From contig OY759221.1 of assembly GCA_963662175.1 (NCBI GenBank), positions 30,750,045 through 30,814,044 of the forward strand: a stretch of 64,000 nucleotides of DNA, read 5' to 3'. This document shows, one piece after another, positions 42,005 through 53,040 of this stretch. Every line of letters starts with the position of its first letter. Within the stretch, counting starts at the first letter, position 1. A program made the translations under genes and the position numbers. The notes under the pieces are model-generated. The model saw only the letters and a program-made list of their open reading frames with translations, was not told the origin of the DNA and ran no database searches. Origin of the DNA: Aradus depressus. Lineage: Eukaryota; Arthropoda; Insecta; Hemiptera; Aradidae.

Positions 42005-42253
42005 GTTTTACTTCCTTGAAGTATAGGAGAGAAGTTATGTAATCGTTCGAGAATTCGATGCACACTTTTCAACGAAATTTCATATTTTTCGACCTATTCT
42101 AAAAACGAAAAAAAAAATTCAGTGTCTGTGAACACGATAACTCCCGATATAATGAATGTATCTACACGAAATTGAATAGTGCTAGGAAAGGTGGGGGGGG
42201 GGGGGGGGGGGGGTGGGGGGGGGGGGGGGTAATTCTGCTTTTACCCCCCCCCC
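42005..42253 (+). repeat. U repeat 5' part with long poly-G
   Basis: GAAGTTATGTAATCGTTCGAG to GTATCTACACGAAATTG, then G21-T-G15 (42193-42229) and C10 (42244-42253), which could pair. Confidence 0.78.
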
Positions 42254-42470
42254 TTGTACCAACCACTGTCTTACAGCAAGGAGTTCTATATATAATCATA
42301 AATACAATTTCTAAATAATAAGGACTAAACTGAAATTAAACAAAGCTGATAACATTAATTAACAAAGCAATAGAAGTGATTTCTTCATAATAAAATAAAA
42401 ATATAATAACTTGATTCTAAATACAAAGAATAGAAATCACACAAAAATAAAAAATATTATATTGATATTA
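42254..42470. other. AT-rich sequence, nothing recognised
   Basis: No feature seen. Confidence 0.3.
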
Positions 42471-42484
42471 TTAAAAAAGTTATA

Positions 42485-42746
42485 GGTTAAGTTAGGTTTT
42501 ATGACTCATGCCCGGGCTTTAACTACGAGGTCATATCACCTACTACCAGAGCGCTCTTTCGTCACTCTGGTGGACATGAGCCCGACTCTACTGTGGGAGT
42601 CCTAAATTTTGCCTACCCTAAATTTTTATTCATCTAGGGTAGGGGTCTTTAACGAGTACCTGACATCGTACAGGCTCGGGACCATCGCTTAACGTCCCAT
42701 CCGAAGGACGGCGTGCTTAAGTTTATTTTACCTCCCAGATAAAATA
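42485..42746 (-). mobile_element. SINE, head-less, 12-bp target duplication
   Basis: Very close to the 30287 copy over its length but stops before the head; AAAAAAGTTATA flanks it (42473-42484, 42747-42758). TTAAGTTAGG precedes the 3' end. Confidence 0.92.
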
Positions 42747-42959
42747 AAAAAAGTTATATAAAGCGAAACAATAAGTAGGTAAACATCAGTACTTGTCAAA
42801 ACAAACAAATATCATGAAGTTTCTGTTTATCTGAAACTGTTAGTAACTTGTGGAGATGTGTCTGTTGTTGAGAGAAATCTACTGGCTCAACTCCTAAATA
42901 GCTAGCCAGGTATGTATCTCTAGTCATGGGGCAGCCTATCAGAATGTGGACACGTCATC

Positions 42960-43475
42960 CCTCACCCTAAACTGGGTATGGGAAGTTGTGTAATCGGTCA
43001 AACTAGAGATGAGGAGTTTTCAAAGAATTTCATGTTTTCCGATCTCTAGATTCCAAATTTGAAAAAAACAAAAACAATATCTGTGTGTTTGTGAACACGA
43101 TAACTCTCGACAGAATGGATGTATCAACACGAAATTTTATATGTGAATTCAGAACCCTCCAACGACGACAGTTATTGTTTTTCAGCCAAATCGACCAAAC
43201 GAAAGGGGGACCAAACATAAAAAACTCTAATGACTGCCGTTGTAATGAATGTGTCGACACAAGATTTCCTATGTGAAATCAAAATTCCATAAGGATGAAT
43301 TTTTAGGGGACTCAACTAATAAATCCCAATAACTGTCGATGTTGTGAATGTATCGATATGAAATTTTATTTTTAAAGTCAAAACCCAATGAGGACTTTAC
43401 ATTAGCAAAAATTTATTTGATTAATTCGTTCTGGGGCAGTACATTGCCGGTGATTGACCGAAGATTTTTTTTTCT
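42960..43475 (+). repeat. U repeat, long copy
   Basis: GGGAAGTTGTGTAATCGGTC, GTGAACACGATAACTCTCG, three units and the 3' end GTACATTGCCGGTGATTGAC. Confidence 0.8.
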
Positions 43476-43487
43476 ATTTTTATCTAT

Positions 43488-43575
43488 GTATCTAAGGGGC
43501 TCGGCGGGGTTTTGACCCTGCTATCTTGAGCACAATGACCAAGCACGCTCTCCAGTTACTGACCCGCTCGACTGG
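43488..43575 (-). mobile_element. SINE-like tRNA head, divergent
   Basis: The complement reads CTGGAGAGCGTGCTTGGTCA, then CTCAAGATAGCAGGGTC and CCCCGCCGAGCCCC, aligning to the SINE head with damaged A and B boxes. Confidence 0.5.
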
Positions 43576-44160
43576 CGACATCATGGACCCCACACACCCA
43601 GCACTTTCCTATTTGAATGTTTTCTTCTATTTTTACTTTTATTTAATGCAAGAAACAAATTGCAATATACCTTCTTGCAAGTTTATCACAGCACGAACCT
43701 ATGATAAACAGCACTAATCAAACACTAAAAACCACTTTATCAGACAGTTTGCACAGATAACTTCCCAGGTAAAGTTTCTGAATGTTTACAATAAAATGAT
43801 CTAATGTTTACAGAGTGCTTTTGTCAATATGACTACAAACAGACGGCTTTGTTACGTCATCAAGTGAAGGCTTGTCTCAATATTATCTACACTTTCTATT
43901 GACGATATTGTGACACCAGGCTATTCTTAGAAAAGTCGCATTTTTGTCTGTACAAGTCGCATTTTTGGAAGAAAATATATATATTATACTGTCGATTTTT
44001 GAGAATTTTTGCTTATTGTTAAGTTGTTCCTCCACAGATGTCCTCCTATACGTTCTGTCGAAATCATCATTTATTTAATATATATATTTAGTTATTTACA
44101 CATTTAATTTATAGTGTACCTTTTAATTACTTTCTTGCGTACATAAAAAAGTATTATAAT
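43576..44160. other. unassigned
   Basis: No coding or repeat pattern recognised; several TATATA runs. Confidence 0.3.
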
Positions 44161-44261
44161 CGTGAAAAATTCCAAATCGAGTTAAAACGAAATATCATGT
44201 TTCGAGGTCTCCTGAATAGGTTTTAACCAATTGTGCAATGATATCTGTCTGTGTGTTAGTT

Positions 44262-44700
44262 ATTGTGACTCATGTCCGGGCTTTAACTACGAGGTTTAAC
44301 TAACAGAGCGTTTATACGTCACCCTGGACATGAACCGCTTAACGTCTCATCACATCCCGGGGAAAAAAAAAACTTAAGGGCCTCGGCTTTCAAACCCGTG
44401 ATCTTGAGCTCAGCAGACAAGCACGCTATCTCTGCTGACCGGGCACGATTTTCTTCAGGGACACCTTCATCGGATCGGTGTAGCGGACAACCCCTACTGC
44501 GTCCTAAGCGAAAGAGAGCAGCACATGACAGCGCAGCATCTTGACGTGTGCCCCGCTCTCCAGGACGTCAGAACTGCTAATAGAGGAAACTGCAATATGA
44601 CGAAAAAATCTGCAGTGTACTAGGCTGCTAGAAGACGCATGACGAAAATTGCAAGCGTAAAAAATAAACTCTGACCTACCGGCGCTCTCTAAAAGGGTGT
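44262..44700 (-). mobile_element. SINE interrupted by reverse-transcriptase sequence
   Basis: The SINE 3' end begins at 44268 (GACTCATGTCCGGGCTTT) and the head reaches CTCTGCTGACCG at 44437; the last head bases (CTACCGGCGCTCTCTAA) reappear at 44678, with about 240 foreign bases between. Confidence 0.75.
44449..44690 (+). pseudogene. non-LTR reverse transcriptase C-terminal fragment
   Basis: The plus strand reads GHLHRIGVADNPYCVLSERE, then QHLDVCPALQDV, a stop, and ARRRMTKIA. The C..., Q..H....CPAL pattern is the conserved tail of insect non-LTR reverse transcriptases. GC-rich compared with its surroundings. One stop interrupts it; the palm is absent. Confidence 0.7.
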
Positions 44701-45009
44701 GTGTATATATATGATTGGAACTTTGTACGCGCTCTAGCGTAGAAACTATTGTAGCTATGAACATGAAATTTGGAATGAAGACGTTTTTTTATGTATTATT
44801 ATTTTTCTTTATTTTTTTTTTACATTGATATTATTTATTTGAGAGTAAATGTTGTCCGATTTAAATGAAATTGAGTTCCAATGATTTAGGAATTTGAAAA
44901 AGTACTTTAAAAGGGGTCCAATCGGAAACATAATATTCCCATAAGCTCCAGTTTTACTTATGCTCCCAAAGTGACGAATCCATTTTTCTTCTTGAAAACT
45001 CCAACCCCC

Positions 45010-45412
45010 TGTTAGAATTTACTAGCAGTAATACCCGGCGTTGCCCGGGGAACTTTGACTTTTCTCCCAATATCTCCTATAAGGCTATTCAGTTCCTCTA
45101 CAGTACATTCATGATGTTTTAATTTTCAATTATTCATACTTATAGTCCTTCAACTGTAGTAACGCTAGCTTTGGAGCTAAAACTAATTTATTCAAAAAGA
45201 TTCCTCATTAATCATTGCAGTGGTTTTTGAGTTACAAAGATTGCGTGGGTGGATGCTGGGATGGACCAGATATTGAGGTACTAATACGCCTATAACCTTC
45301 CACAGACGATGATGAACAAATTTTTAAAAAAATTAATCAAATCCATCAAGCCGTTCGTGAGTTATAGCGGTACAACGCACAGACATTTTCAGCTTTATAT
45401 ATATGATTACGA
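45010..45412. repeat. interspersed repeat with CCCGGCGTTGCCCGGG head
   Basis: ATACCCGGCGTTGCCCGGGG near the start and ATCAAGCCGTTCGTGAGTTA, ACAACGCACAGACATTTTCA near the end. Repeats with this head and tail style are common in arthropod genomes; I infer a LINE-derived or SINE-like family. No coding frame. Confidence 0.55.
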
Positions 45413-46035
45413 AGGAACTATAGGGCACAAACTAAAATTAGTCGAACGACTTGATAATCAGTTGTAATTTTTTTTTAGCCTACTTCGATAAGACAGGCGT
45501 ATGAGATCTATCTAGTTGTCTGTGTGCACCATAAAAAAAAATATTAATTTCTTATTCTCAGGAATTACGAGTAAGGATAGTCGACATGGAGATAAGCAGC
45601 ACTTCACTGTAAAGCGAACTGAGACATTTCAACGTTGTTATTCTTAACAATAGTACTATTACGTTTCATCTTTGGGATTTCTTACCACTGAAGGTGTGGT
45701 TCAGACACCTCTGTTTCATCTGACTCACACATACATTTAACTTTTCTACTATACGTTCTGTGTGAAAAGTGACGAAAACAGTCAAAAATATCTATGTTAA
45801 ATTTTCAACGAAATTGTATGTTTTTAAACAGCTTGATTCCGAACTATACTTCTACGTAACAGTTTTATTTGAAGATTTTACGTTTCGACAATATTTGAAT
45901 TACCTCCAAAAAATGTTTCACGTCATAAAAATGTTTATATGAAGATACTTTTTAAATTAGGTAAAAACAGTTATTAAATCTTAGAGTGAGACACATAAGA
46001 TTACTAATAACAATATTAGTAAAAATAAAATAAAA
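45413..46035. other. AT-rich sequence, nothing recognised
   Basis: A diverged U-like unit may lie at about 45750-45850; otherwise nothing. Confidence 0.3.
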
Positions 46036-46038
46036 ATT

Positions 46039-47141
46039 AATTGTGTGGCTGCCCGGGAAAACGAGGTAACTGCATTTTCCAAGTTTTCGAGAAATCGGCA
46101 ATTAAAAATTTGAAAATCAATTCCTGAAATAAGAAATAATCGATTTTTTTTTATTTGGGTTATATGTTCGTATGGACAAGAAAAATTTTAGGAGCAGTAA
46201 ATATTTCGATTAACACACTACATCACTAGATACATAAATGTTTCGGGTTTTTCTTCAGTTACCTTCTTTTACCCGAATTTTAGGCTGAAAACGCATTTTG
46301 TTGATGTGTCATAACTTTAAAATAAGTAATTAATAATTAATTACTTATACATAATTATTATGGAAAGCGACTGTGGAATATCCAAGTACAAGTTATTACT
46401 TACTTTACTTTCCCTGGCGCTACGGTCCTTGTAGAACCTGGGCCTCCGCAACAATCTTCCGCCATTCTACTCTATCCTCGGCCTCCCGTCTCCATCTTCT
46501 CACACCCATCGTTCTGAGGTCGTCCTCCACGTCCTCCAGCCAACATAAGCGGGGTCTACCTCTTCTTCTTTGTCCTCCCGGGTGTCCCTCCAGTATCCTC
46601 CTCGGCAATCTATCTGGTTGCATCCTCTGTAAATGCCCCAGCCATCGGAGCCGTCCCTGCTTCACTCAGGCCACCAGGTCCGGGCTCTTGTACAGGTCCC
46701 TCAGCTCCCTATTGGTCCGTATCCTCCATCTATCCCCCTCTGGAGTAGGGCCGTATATCTTTCTCAATACCTTCCTATCCCACGTATTGAGTAAGACTTC
46801 GTCCCTCCTAGTCAGGACCCAGGTTTCACTCGCATATGTGACGACCGGTCTCAGGACTGTTTTATAAATTGTTATTTTGGCGTTTCGGGACACAGTCCTT
46901 GATCCGAGCACCTACTGCAGTGACCGGTAGCATTCCCGGCCGTTATCCTCGCTTTGATGTCTTCTTTAACGTTGTTCCTTTCCGTGACAACGGCCCCCAG
47001 GTACTTGAAGCTATCCACCCGGTCAAACCTGCAACCTCCATGTACGAGTTCCTTCTCAGTACAAGTTATAAGAACTCAAAAAATGAATCTCAATTTTGCA
47101 AAATTTTGCAGTTACCTCGTTTTCCGGGCAGCCACACAATT
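46039..47141. repeat. foldback arms around the RTE-like insertion
   Basis: 46039-46074 and 47107-47141 are inverted copies (GTGTGGCTGCCCGGGAAAAC, GAGGTAACTGCA; one base indel). Confidence 0.75.
46397..47057 (-). pseudogene. RTE-like non-LTR element, 5'-truncated
   Basis: A 661-bp insertion flanked by AGTACAAGTTAT (46385-46396, 47058-47069). Minus strand coding: FDRVDSFKYLGAVVTERNNV, VKEDIKARITAGN, then a frameshift, ITIYKTVLRPVVTYASETWV, KIYGPTPEGDRWRIRTN, DLVA-stop-VKQGRLRWLGHLQ and RRGRPRLCWLEDVEDDLRTM. This order is the C-terminal part of a widespread insect endonuclease-reverse transcriptase; the 3' tail is a TAAG/TAAAG run, as in RTE-type elements. The frameshift and the UGA make it non-functional. 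The good similarity suggests a fairly recent insertion. Confidence 0.9.
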
Positions 47142-47204
47142 ACTTGTTTCGGTTGAGTAAGAAGATTCTTAATTCATTATTTTATTATAACTTCTCCCGT
47201 AAAA

Positions 47205-47345
47205 ACTAGTTGTTTAAATATAAAAGTCGAATCAATAAATATGTTTTATAAAAAGAAGATTCTTATTGACAGAAGGAATAGTTAACCTAAAGAACACATG
47301 TATTATAGATACTGATGATGGGAGTGCTTCCCAAAACGTTTGTAA
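47205..47345 (+). repeat. element end F, direct copy
   Basis: ATTGACAGAAGGAATAGTTA, CTAAAGAACACATGTATTAT, CTGATGATGGGAGTGCTTCC, then AAAACGTTTG: core CUGAUGA with stem II GGGA/TCCC, but GAA reads AAA. Confidence 0.65.
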
Positions 47346-48000
47346 TTGCTAAATAAGAGAAATGATGCTGTAATAATTATTATACAAAATATAATATACC
47401 TCTCAAAAGCTATATTATTCTCCTGATTAGCCTCTTTGTGCAAAAATATTGTTTGGAGCTCCGCGGTGGCGATTTGCCGCAAGAGTATACATATTTTTCT
47501 ATACATCTCACTGAAATGAAAGAAATCCTACTTTCAAATAAGCCCGTTTTAAGAGGCAATTCAGATAAATTATGTATATGGATAAGTCGCCCACGTTACC
47601 TAGTATATCCGTCAATTTATACAAGTACGTAACCTTTCGGTGTCGTAAACGTATGGTAAAATATGCAGCATCTATCAAATACTTGCAAATAAATAGAGGG
47701 CAAATGAATCTATTTAAAATCAACAACGTATATGTAGACTGAACTTCACGAGTTCTATCATAATACATTCGATTTTATTTACTTGTTCTATTTATGTGGA
47801 TTGGCTCAACTCTCTGTCACCACTCAAATGGATAAAATGATTCAACATAAGATTATATGACAGCATTTTCATTGTTATCATTGTTGCTGTTTCAGTAATG
47901 AAAGAAATAATTTGTTCTTCCTTCAGCATAGCAAGAATAACAAAAAAGCAACATATTCTTCAATGATGCTAGGTTGTTGGAAGATGAGATGAATCGAATG
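47346..48000. other. unassigned
   Basis: Three overlapping short frames (64-86 codons) but no motif; no repeat match. Confidence 0.28.
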
Positions 48001-48004
48001 AAAA

Positions 48005-48370
48005 TAAAACTCGATTTACCCGAAAACGATTAGTCCTATCGAATAATTGATTCTTAACGAAAGTGTTCCTTATAAAATTTCCAATTGCTAGTAGGACCTT
48101 AGATTTGAGATAGAATCGATAGGACAAAAGTTATAGTGCCTCGAAAAATTTAAACTAAATGTCTATAAGGGATACGTATATCTAAGTAATTTTTAAAACT
48201 TAACTTTTTTTTTGTCCTGCTTATTGATGCACATTAGCCATATCACTGACTGTGTTATATCTAGTTAATTACTTTCAATGATGGCCCCGGGAGGGAGAGC
48301 AACGAACTTTAAAATATGGTTTATGTATTGGTAGTTTTTTTTTGAAAAAGTATAAAAATTAAGACAAATA
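48005..48370 (+). repeat. W repeat, continuous copy
   Basis: TTTACCCGAAAACGATTAGT to CAACGAACTTTAAAATATGG and TGTATTGGTAG; shows the empty target site of the 10636 SINE. The last part is repeated at 48690-48780. Confidence 0.65.
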
Positions 48371-48373
48371 TAT

Positions 48374-48579
48374 TTGGTTACAGGATTTTCTTATGCCAAC
48401 AACGCTTACAGACCAATCTCTCTCCCCCTGCCCATCTCAAAATCATTTCATTTTTCCTCCTTGTACAGCGATCTTGAGAGTAGACATTCTGTAATGCCAG
48501 TACGAAATCATTTTTAGAAGGGGGAGGGGGGAGTAATCGTAAGCGTTATTGGTATAAGAAAGTCATGGTAATGGCCACA
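48374..48579. mobile_element. MITE, GGCCAC family, copy 2
   Basis: GGTTACAGGATTTTCTTATG and the complement in AAGCGTTATTGGTATAAGAA..ATGGCCAC. Confidence 0.75.
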
Positions 48580-48781
48580 TCACAATTTTTTTTGATTTCA
48601 TTAAAAGAAAACTTCCTGTCTATGTGTCTATCGGATAACTCCCAATAGAATAGATCTATCGACACGAAATTTTACAAAATTACGACATCCATGGCCCCGG
48701 GAGGGAGAGGAACAAACTTTAAAATATGGTTTATGTATTGATAGTTTTTTTTGAAAAAGTATAAAAATTAAGACAAATATA

Positions 48782-48983
48782 TGTGGCTACAGGATTTTCT
48801 TCGACCAACAACGCTTACAGATCACTCTCCCACACCCTCCTCTTCTCAAAATCATTTCATTTTGTCTCTTTGTACAGCGTTATCTTGAGAGTAGACATTC
48901 TTAATGCCAGTATAAAATAATTTTGAGTAGGGGGAGAGAGATCTGTAAGCGTGGTTGGTATAAGAGAGTCCTGTAATGGCCAC
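48782..48983. mobile_element. MITE, GGCCAC family, copy 3
   Basis: GGCTACAGGATTTTCTTCG, ACGCTTACAGATCACTCTC and the pairing GATCTGTAAGCGTGGTTGGT, CCTGTAATGGCCAC. Copies 2 and 3 sit in duplicated W sequence, so one may have arisen by segmental duplication. Confidence 0.78.
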
Positions 48984-49009
48984 ATCACATTTTTTTTTTT
49001 ATCTTGAGT

Positions 49010-49680
49010 TAATGACGAACATCATATGATATTATTTATTGACTGTATAAAAAAAGTTTTAGATACAGATAATGGGAGTTCTACCCAAAAAGTCTATATT
49101 CGCTAGGTTGTAAAAATTAAAAAATAAATGGGAGAAGAATATAGCTGTCGAAAAATATATTGTGATAAAATTCAAAATCTCCTCACACAACCCAAAATTA
49201 ATAATAATAACAATGATATAACAGATAAAAATAACCTGAAGCTCTAACCTTCAAATGCCTTAAGCTATTTTACTTGTCAACAGAGAATAAAATAAAAAGA
49301 AGTATTTATTTATCTATCCTCTTTAGGAAAGTGGACTGGCTCAAGAGGACTTCTGGTTTTTAAATAGGAACATTATGTGCTTTTTTTTTTTTTTTTTTTC
49401 GAGAAGGTTGACAACGCCCACTCATTGGACCGAAGGCAAAAACCAAAGTGAGGTGGGAGGCGTTGCAGGAGCAGGTGGTGTTGGCAAGGAAGGTATTTAA
49501 ATAGGAGAAGGAAAAACAAAGATAAAGAAGAAACCTCAACCATCCGGAGTAAATCCATCGGACACGGGGACAGGTTCGGAACGTTAGACTCCACCACATC
49601 TAGAGACAGGTGGGCAGGAAGATGGCTGGTGTCAGGGTGAAGATGGAAGTCTATCGACCGAATTGATCTTAACTCAATGC
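49010..49680. other. unassigned
   Basis: AT-rich to 49380. 49400-49640 is GC-balanced (GTTGACAACGCCCACTCATT, GGACACGGGGACAGGTTCGG) with two overlapping 74-79 codon minus frames and no motif. Confidence 0.28.
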
Positions 49681-50005
49681 GAGTCTTACTCAGGGAATCC
49701 TCATAACTAATTTCATGCCTATATATTCATTAAATCTGCAATTATTTCGTGTTAAACCCCTCCACTAACTCCTCTCTTCTCTTTGGACGATATGGCTGAA
49801 AATCAATAGGGATCGTCCTGTGTGAAATTTTGTGTCGACGTATTCATTCTAACAGAAGTTATCATGGACAGACAAGATATTTCTTTTTCATTTTTGATAT
49901 CAGTGAGGAAGAAACTTGATATTTTGGTCAAAAAACCGGATTTTCTGACCGATTATATAATAGCACCTATATTTCCTTTGTATAGCCGAGGAAGTAAAAT
50001 GATTG
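49680..50005 (-). repeat. U repeat copy, reverse
   Basis: TCTCTTTGGACGATATGGCT, TTTTGTGTCGACGTATTC and the terminus TTTGTATAGCCGAGGAAGT. Confidence 0.7.
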
Positions 50006-50770
50006 AGACAAGAAGGTTTTTTTTTTTATCTCTTAGCTAAATTCTATAAAAAACAACTCCAAAAGAAAGTGGTTTCACTGTAGTACGGGTTAGTATGCGT
50101 CAGTCTAGAAGGCTATTTCTTTGATCTAATGAAGTGAATTTCTGGCTCTGGCAGGCCTGCGTTCCAATCTGAATATGAATAAATTTATAAATAATATGAG
50201 CTTTACGAATTTATTTACGCTCGTAAATATGTAAAGAGGATAGCAGTGGAAAAATCAGATTAGTGGTCCGATTTGAAATCCTTCATTTAAAACCAAGACT
50301 TTGGTAAAACTATAATATAAATATTTCAAAATATTATGAACATAATTTAATAATTTTTGATTTATCTCTTTAAAATTCAACACTGTTATTCACATGAACC
50401 TTGAGTGTATCCCATAAGTTAATTTAATTCGCCAATAGCTGCAATTGCATAACAATGTTCTATTGATCTGGTAAATAAAATAATAGGTATGTGAGAAATA
50501 ATAATAATTGTAACTTTTTTTTTATCTAAAACTTGCTACTTGTTTTATAGGGTCCAAAAAAAAAAAAAATGATTCTAGTGTTGAATATTTGAATACATTA
50601 ATTCAATATAATCAAAAGTAAAGAAAATACAATTTGTTCCTTGGTCACGTGACCATGACTGATAACCTTTTTCTATATTGGTCTCAGACTCATCTTTTGG
50701 TCAACTTCAAAGTAAGTTAAATAACGTCTTTACAATTTGGCTTTAAAAACATAATGACGTAATAAGTGAC
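50006..50770. other. AT-rich sequence, nothing recognised
   Basis: No frame or repeat seen. Confidence 0.32.
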
Positions 50771-50784
50771 TCCTCATTTTTACT

Positions 50785-51110
50785 TATCCAGTTATGTTGA
50801 GTTTTCAGTGGAATTTCATGTTTTCTGATCCACTGATTCCAAAAATGAAAAGAATAATAATAATGTTTGTCTGAGTACATTTGTATAATAACTCCTGATA
50901 TAATGAATGTATCGTCACTATATTTCATATGTAAATACAAAACCCCATAAGAACGACAACTATTAATTTTCAGCGGAATGAGCTGAGGGGGAAGGAAAGG
51001 AAGAAAGGAGGGAGTACCACTTAAAAAACCCTCATAGCTATCGATATAATGAATGTATCGACATAAAATAAAACAAGAGGATTCAGAATGCCCTTTAGGG
51101 TAGATTAAAA
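50785..51110 (+). repeat. U repeat copy
   Basis: GTTGAGTTTTCAGTGGAATT, CTCCTGATATAATGAATGT and two units. Confidence 0.72.
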
Positions 51111-51795
51111 ATATAAACCATATGAGTTTACTTGGAATTCTAGATAAATATTACTTTATATGCTCCTGTTTTTTGGATTTTTTCAGCCAACACACATTCT
51201 TGTTTCTGATTCTGGACTCAATACCAGAAGCCCGATCTAAAAATTACAAAAATTAAGATTTCATGGGATATGCTGTATTAGTGGCAAAAACATTTAACGA
51301 AAAAAAAAACTTCAACATATATGAGACCTCAAATGGGCTCTAAAATTATAAATCAATGGAATATTGGATCTTATAAGGTACATAGAATGGACTTACAAAA
51401 CAAGTCTGAAGCCATAAAAGGAAGGAGGAAGAGAAAAAATTCAAAATAAGGTTAAACAAGAAACAGGTGGAGCAAGAACAGGTCGGGTCAGCTTCCTTGT
51501 TGGTACCAGACAGACAGACAGACAGACATCTGGGTCACTCCCGTTTATATCAAAGGACTCATCAAATCACAAGATTCTACGAAAAATTTAACTATGTTAA
51601 CTTTCATTACTTATTTCATGCCCTCAAGATAATAATTAAATTTTGACATATGAAAAAAAATATGAAGGTGTATAATTCAAAATTTGCATAACCATAGTGC
51701 TATTAGAACGGTCATGTTCTTGCGTTAATTTGAAATGCGTTTTTGGATCAAACTTTCATGTATGAGCATACAACGGAATTTATACTAGGAACAGT
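51111..51795. other. unassigned with (ACAG)n
   Basis: CAGACAGACAGACAGACAGA at about 51508-51530; otherwise nothing recognised. Confidence 0.35.
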
Positions 51796-51799
51796 ACAT

Positions 51800-52195
51800 T
51801 GGTTTACCCAGTTACACGAAAAATAGGGGAAGTTATATTGGTTAGAAAATGTGCGATAAGAACTTATTTATTTTTAGCCAAATCGGTCAAAGAGAAGGGG
51901 GCTAATATACAAAAAAAAATAATAATAATTGCCAAAGTAATGAATATATCAACACGAAATTTCTTATATACATACAGAGCCCTATAAGGGACAACAACTG
52001 TTAATTTTCAACGAAATGGGCTTAAGGAAAGGGGGAAAGGTCAGCTGAAAAATCCTAGTAACTGTCCTTGTAACGAATGTATCTAAAATTAATATGAAAA
52101 TTCAGAAGTCGCTGACTTATTGTTTTTCAACCAAATCGCTAAATTGTTTCAGAGGGAGAGTGAAAACTTGGTTGATTCATTCGCAATTAATTTAG
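51800..52195 (+). repeat. U repeat copy
   Basis: GGGGAAGTTATATTGGTTAG, two and a half units, AGAGGGAGAGTGAAAACTTG. Confidence 0.73.
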
Positions 52196-52550
52196 TAGTT
52201 TTTATCTTTTATATTTATTGGAGTTTTATTTAATTTATTTATTTACATTTTAAATTGTTAAGTTTTTTATGGGGGGTTTTATTGCGTAGGTTATGAAAGC
52301 ATTTTATATCACTTTATATTATGTTATTTATTTATTGATTATATTTATTTATTTTGTTTTGTAAATTAGAATTTTGAAGGATTATGAGGGCAACCTCGAA
52401 AGCCAGCTAGAATATTAATAAAATCTGTGAGTGCTCAGACAATTTTTTTTTATTTTGCAACCTGTGAAATAATCACTTCTTACTACGTCAGCCATTTTCA
52501 CATTATTTTCATTTTGTTCTCTCATAACCACCCCATCCATCAACACAACT
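52196..52550. other. AT-rich sequence, nothing recognised
   Basis: No feature seen. Confidence 0.3.
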
Positions 52551-52552
52551 TC

Positions 52553-53040
52553 ACAACTTAGCAGAGGACACTGCAATCCTCCCGACCCAGTCCTATCATC
52601 CAGACACCCCCCAAGAACACCTGATCAGTTTACATTGTCTTTACTCTCCGTCACAAATATATTTGCCCTCCAGTATTCTTTAACAATAATCCCATCTCTT
52701 CAAAAAACTATGTCCGTTATCTAGGCATCCTACTCGACAAGAGGCTAACATGGAACCCTCATATGAGACTGAAAATATAAAAAAAATGAACAGACGCTAT
52801 AAACTGTTAGTAAGACTATTAGACAAAAGATCTAAGTTAACTTTGAAAATAAAATGATTTATATACAACGCAAGAACATTCGGACTTGAACTCTGGGGTT
52901 CTGCCAAGGTTTCCAAGCATCAGCTCATACAATCCATTCAATCTAAAATCCCTCGTACAATAGCGAATGTTTTCAACAAGACTCCAACACTAATCCAGGT
53001 ACAAAAAAGTATTTCCCTCTCTTGTGACAGTAACTAGTTA
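52553..53040 (+). pseudogene. jockey-like reverse transcriptase remnant, plus strand
   Basis: Across three frames: LAEDTAILPT (the catalytic FADDTAIL box with one Asp replaced), FALQYS.., YVRYLGILLDKRLTWNPHM, MNRRYKLLVRLLDKRSKLTL, FGLELWGSAKVSKHQLIQSI, FNKTPTL. The order is that of jockey/X-type elements from the catalytic centre to the thumb. At least three frameshifts, two stops and a deletion between the catalytic box and YLGILLD. A different subfamily from 15464. Confidence 0.82.

Larger units (their letters stand above)
44165..44785 (+). repeat. V repeat, second copy, split
   Basis: 44200-44260 (GCAATGATATCTGTCTGTG) and 44695-44785 (GTAGCTATGAACATGAAATT) match 9620-9925 around the SINE. 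Confidence 0.5.

Noticed and set aside
46373..46867. 164-codon plus-strand open frame
   Set aside because: It is antisense to the RTE-like reverse transcriptase, whose conserved motifs read on the minus strand.
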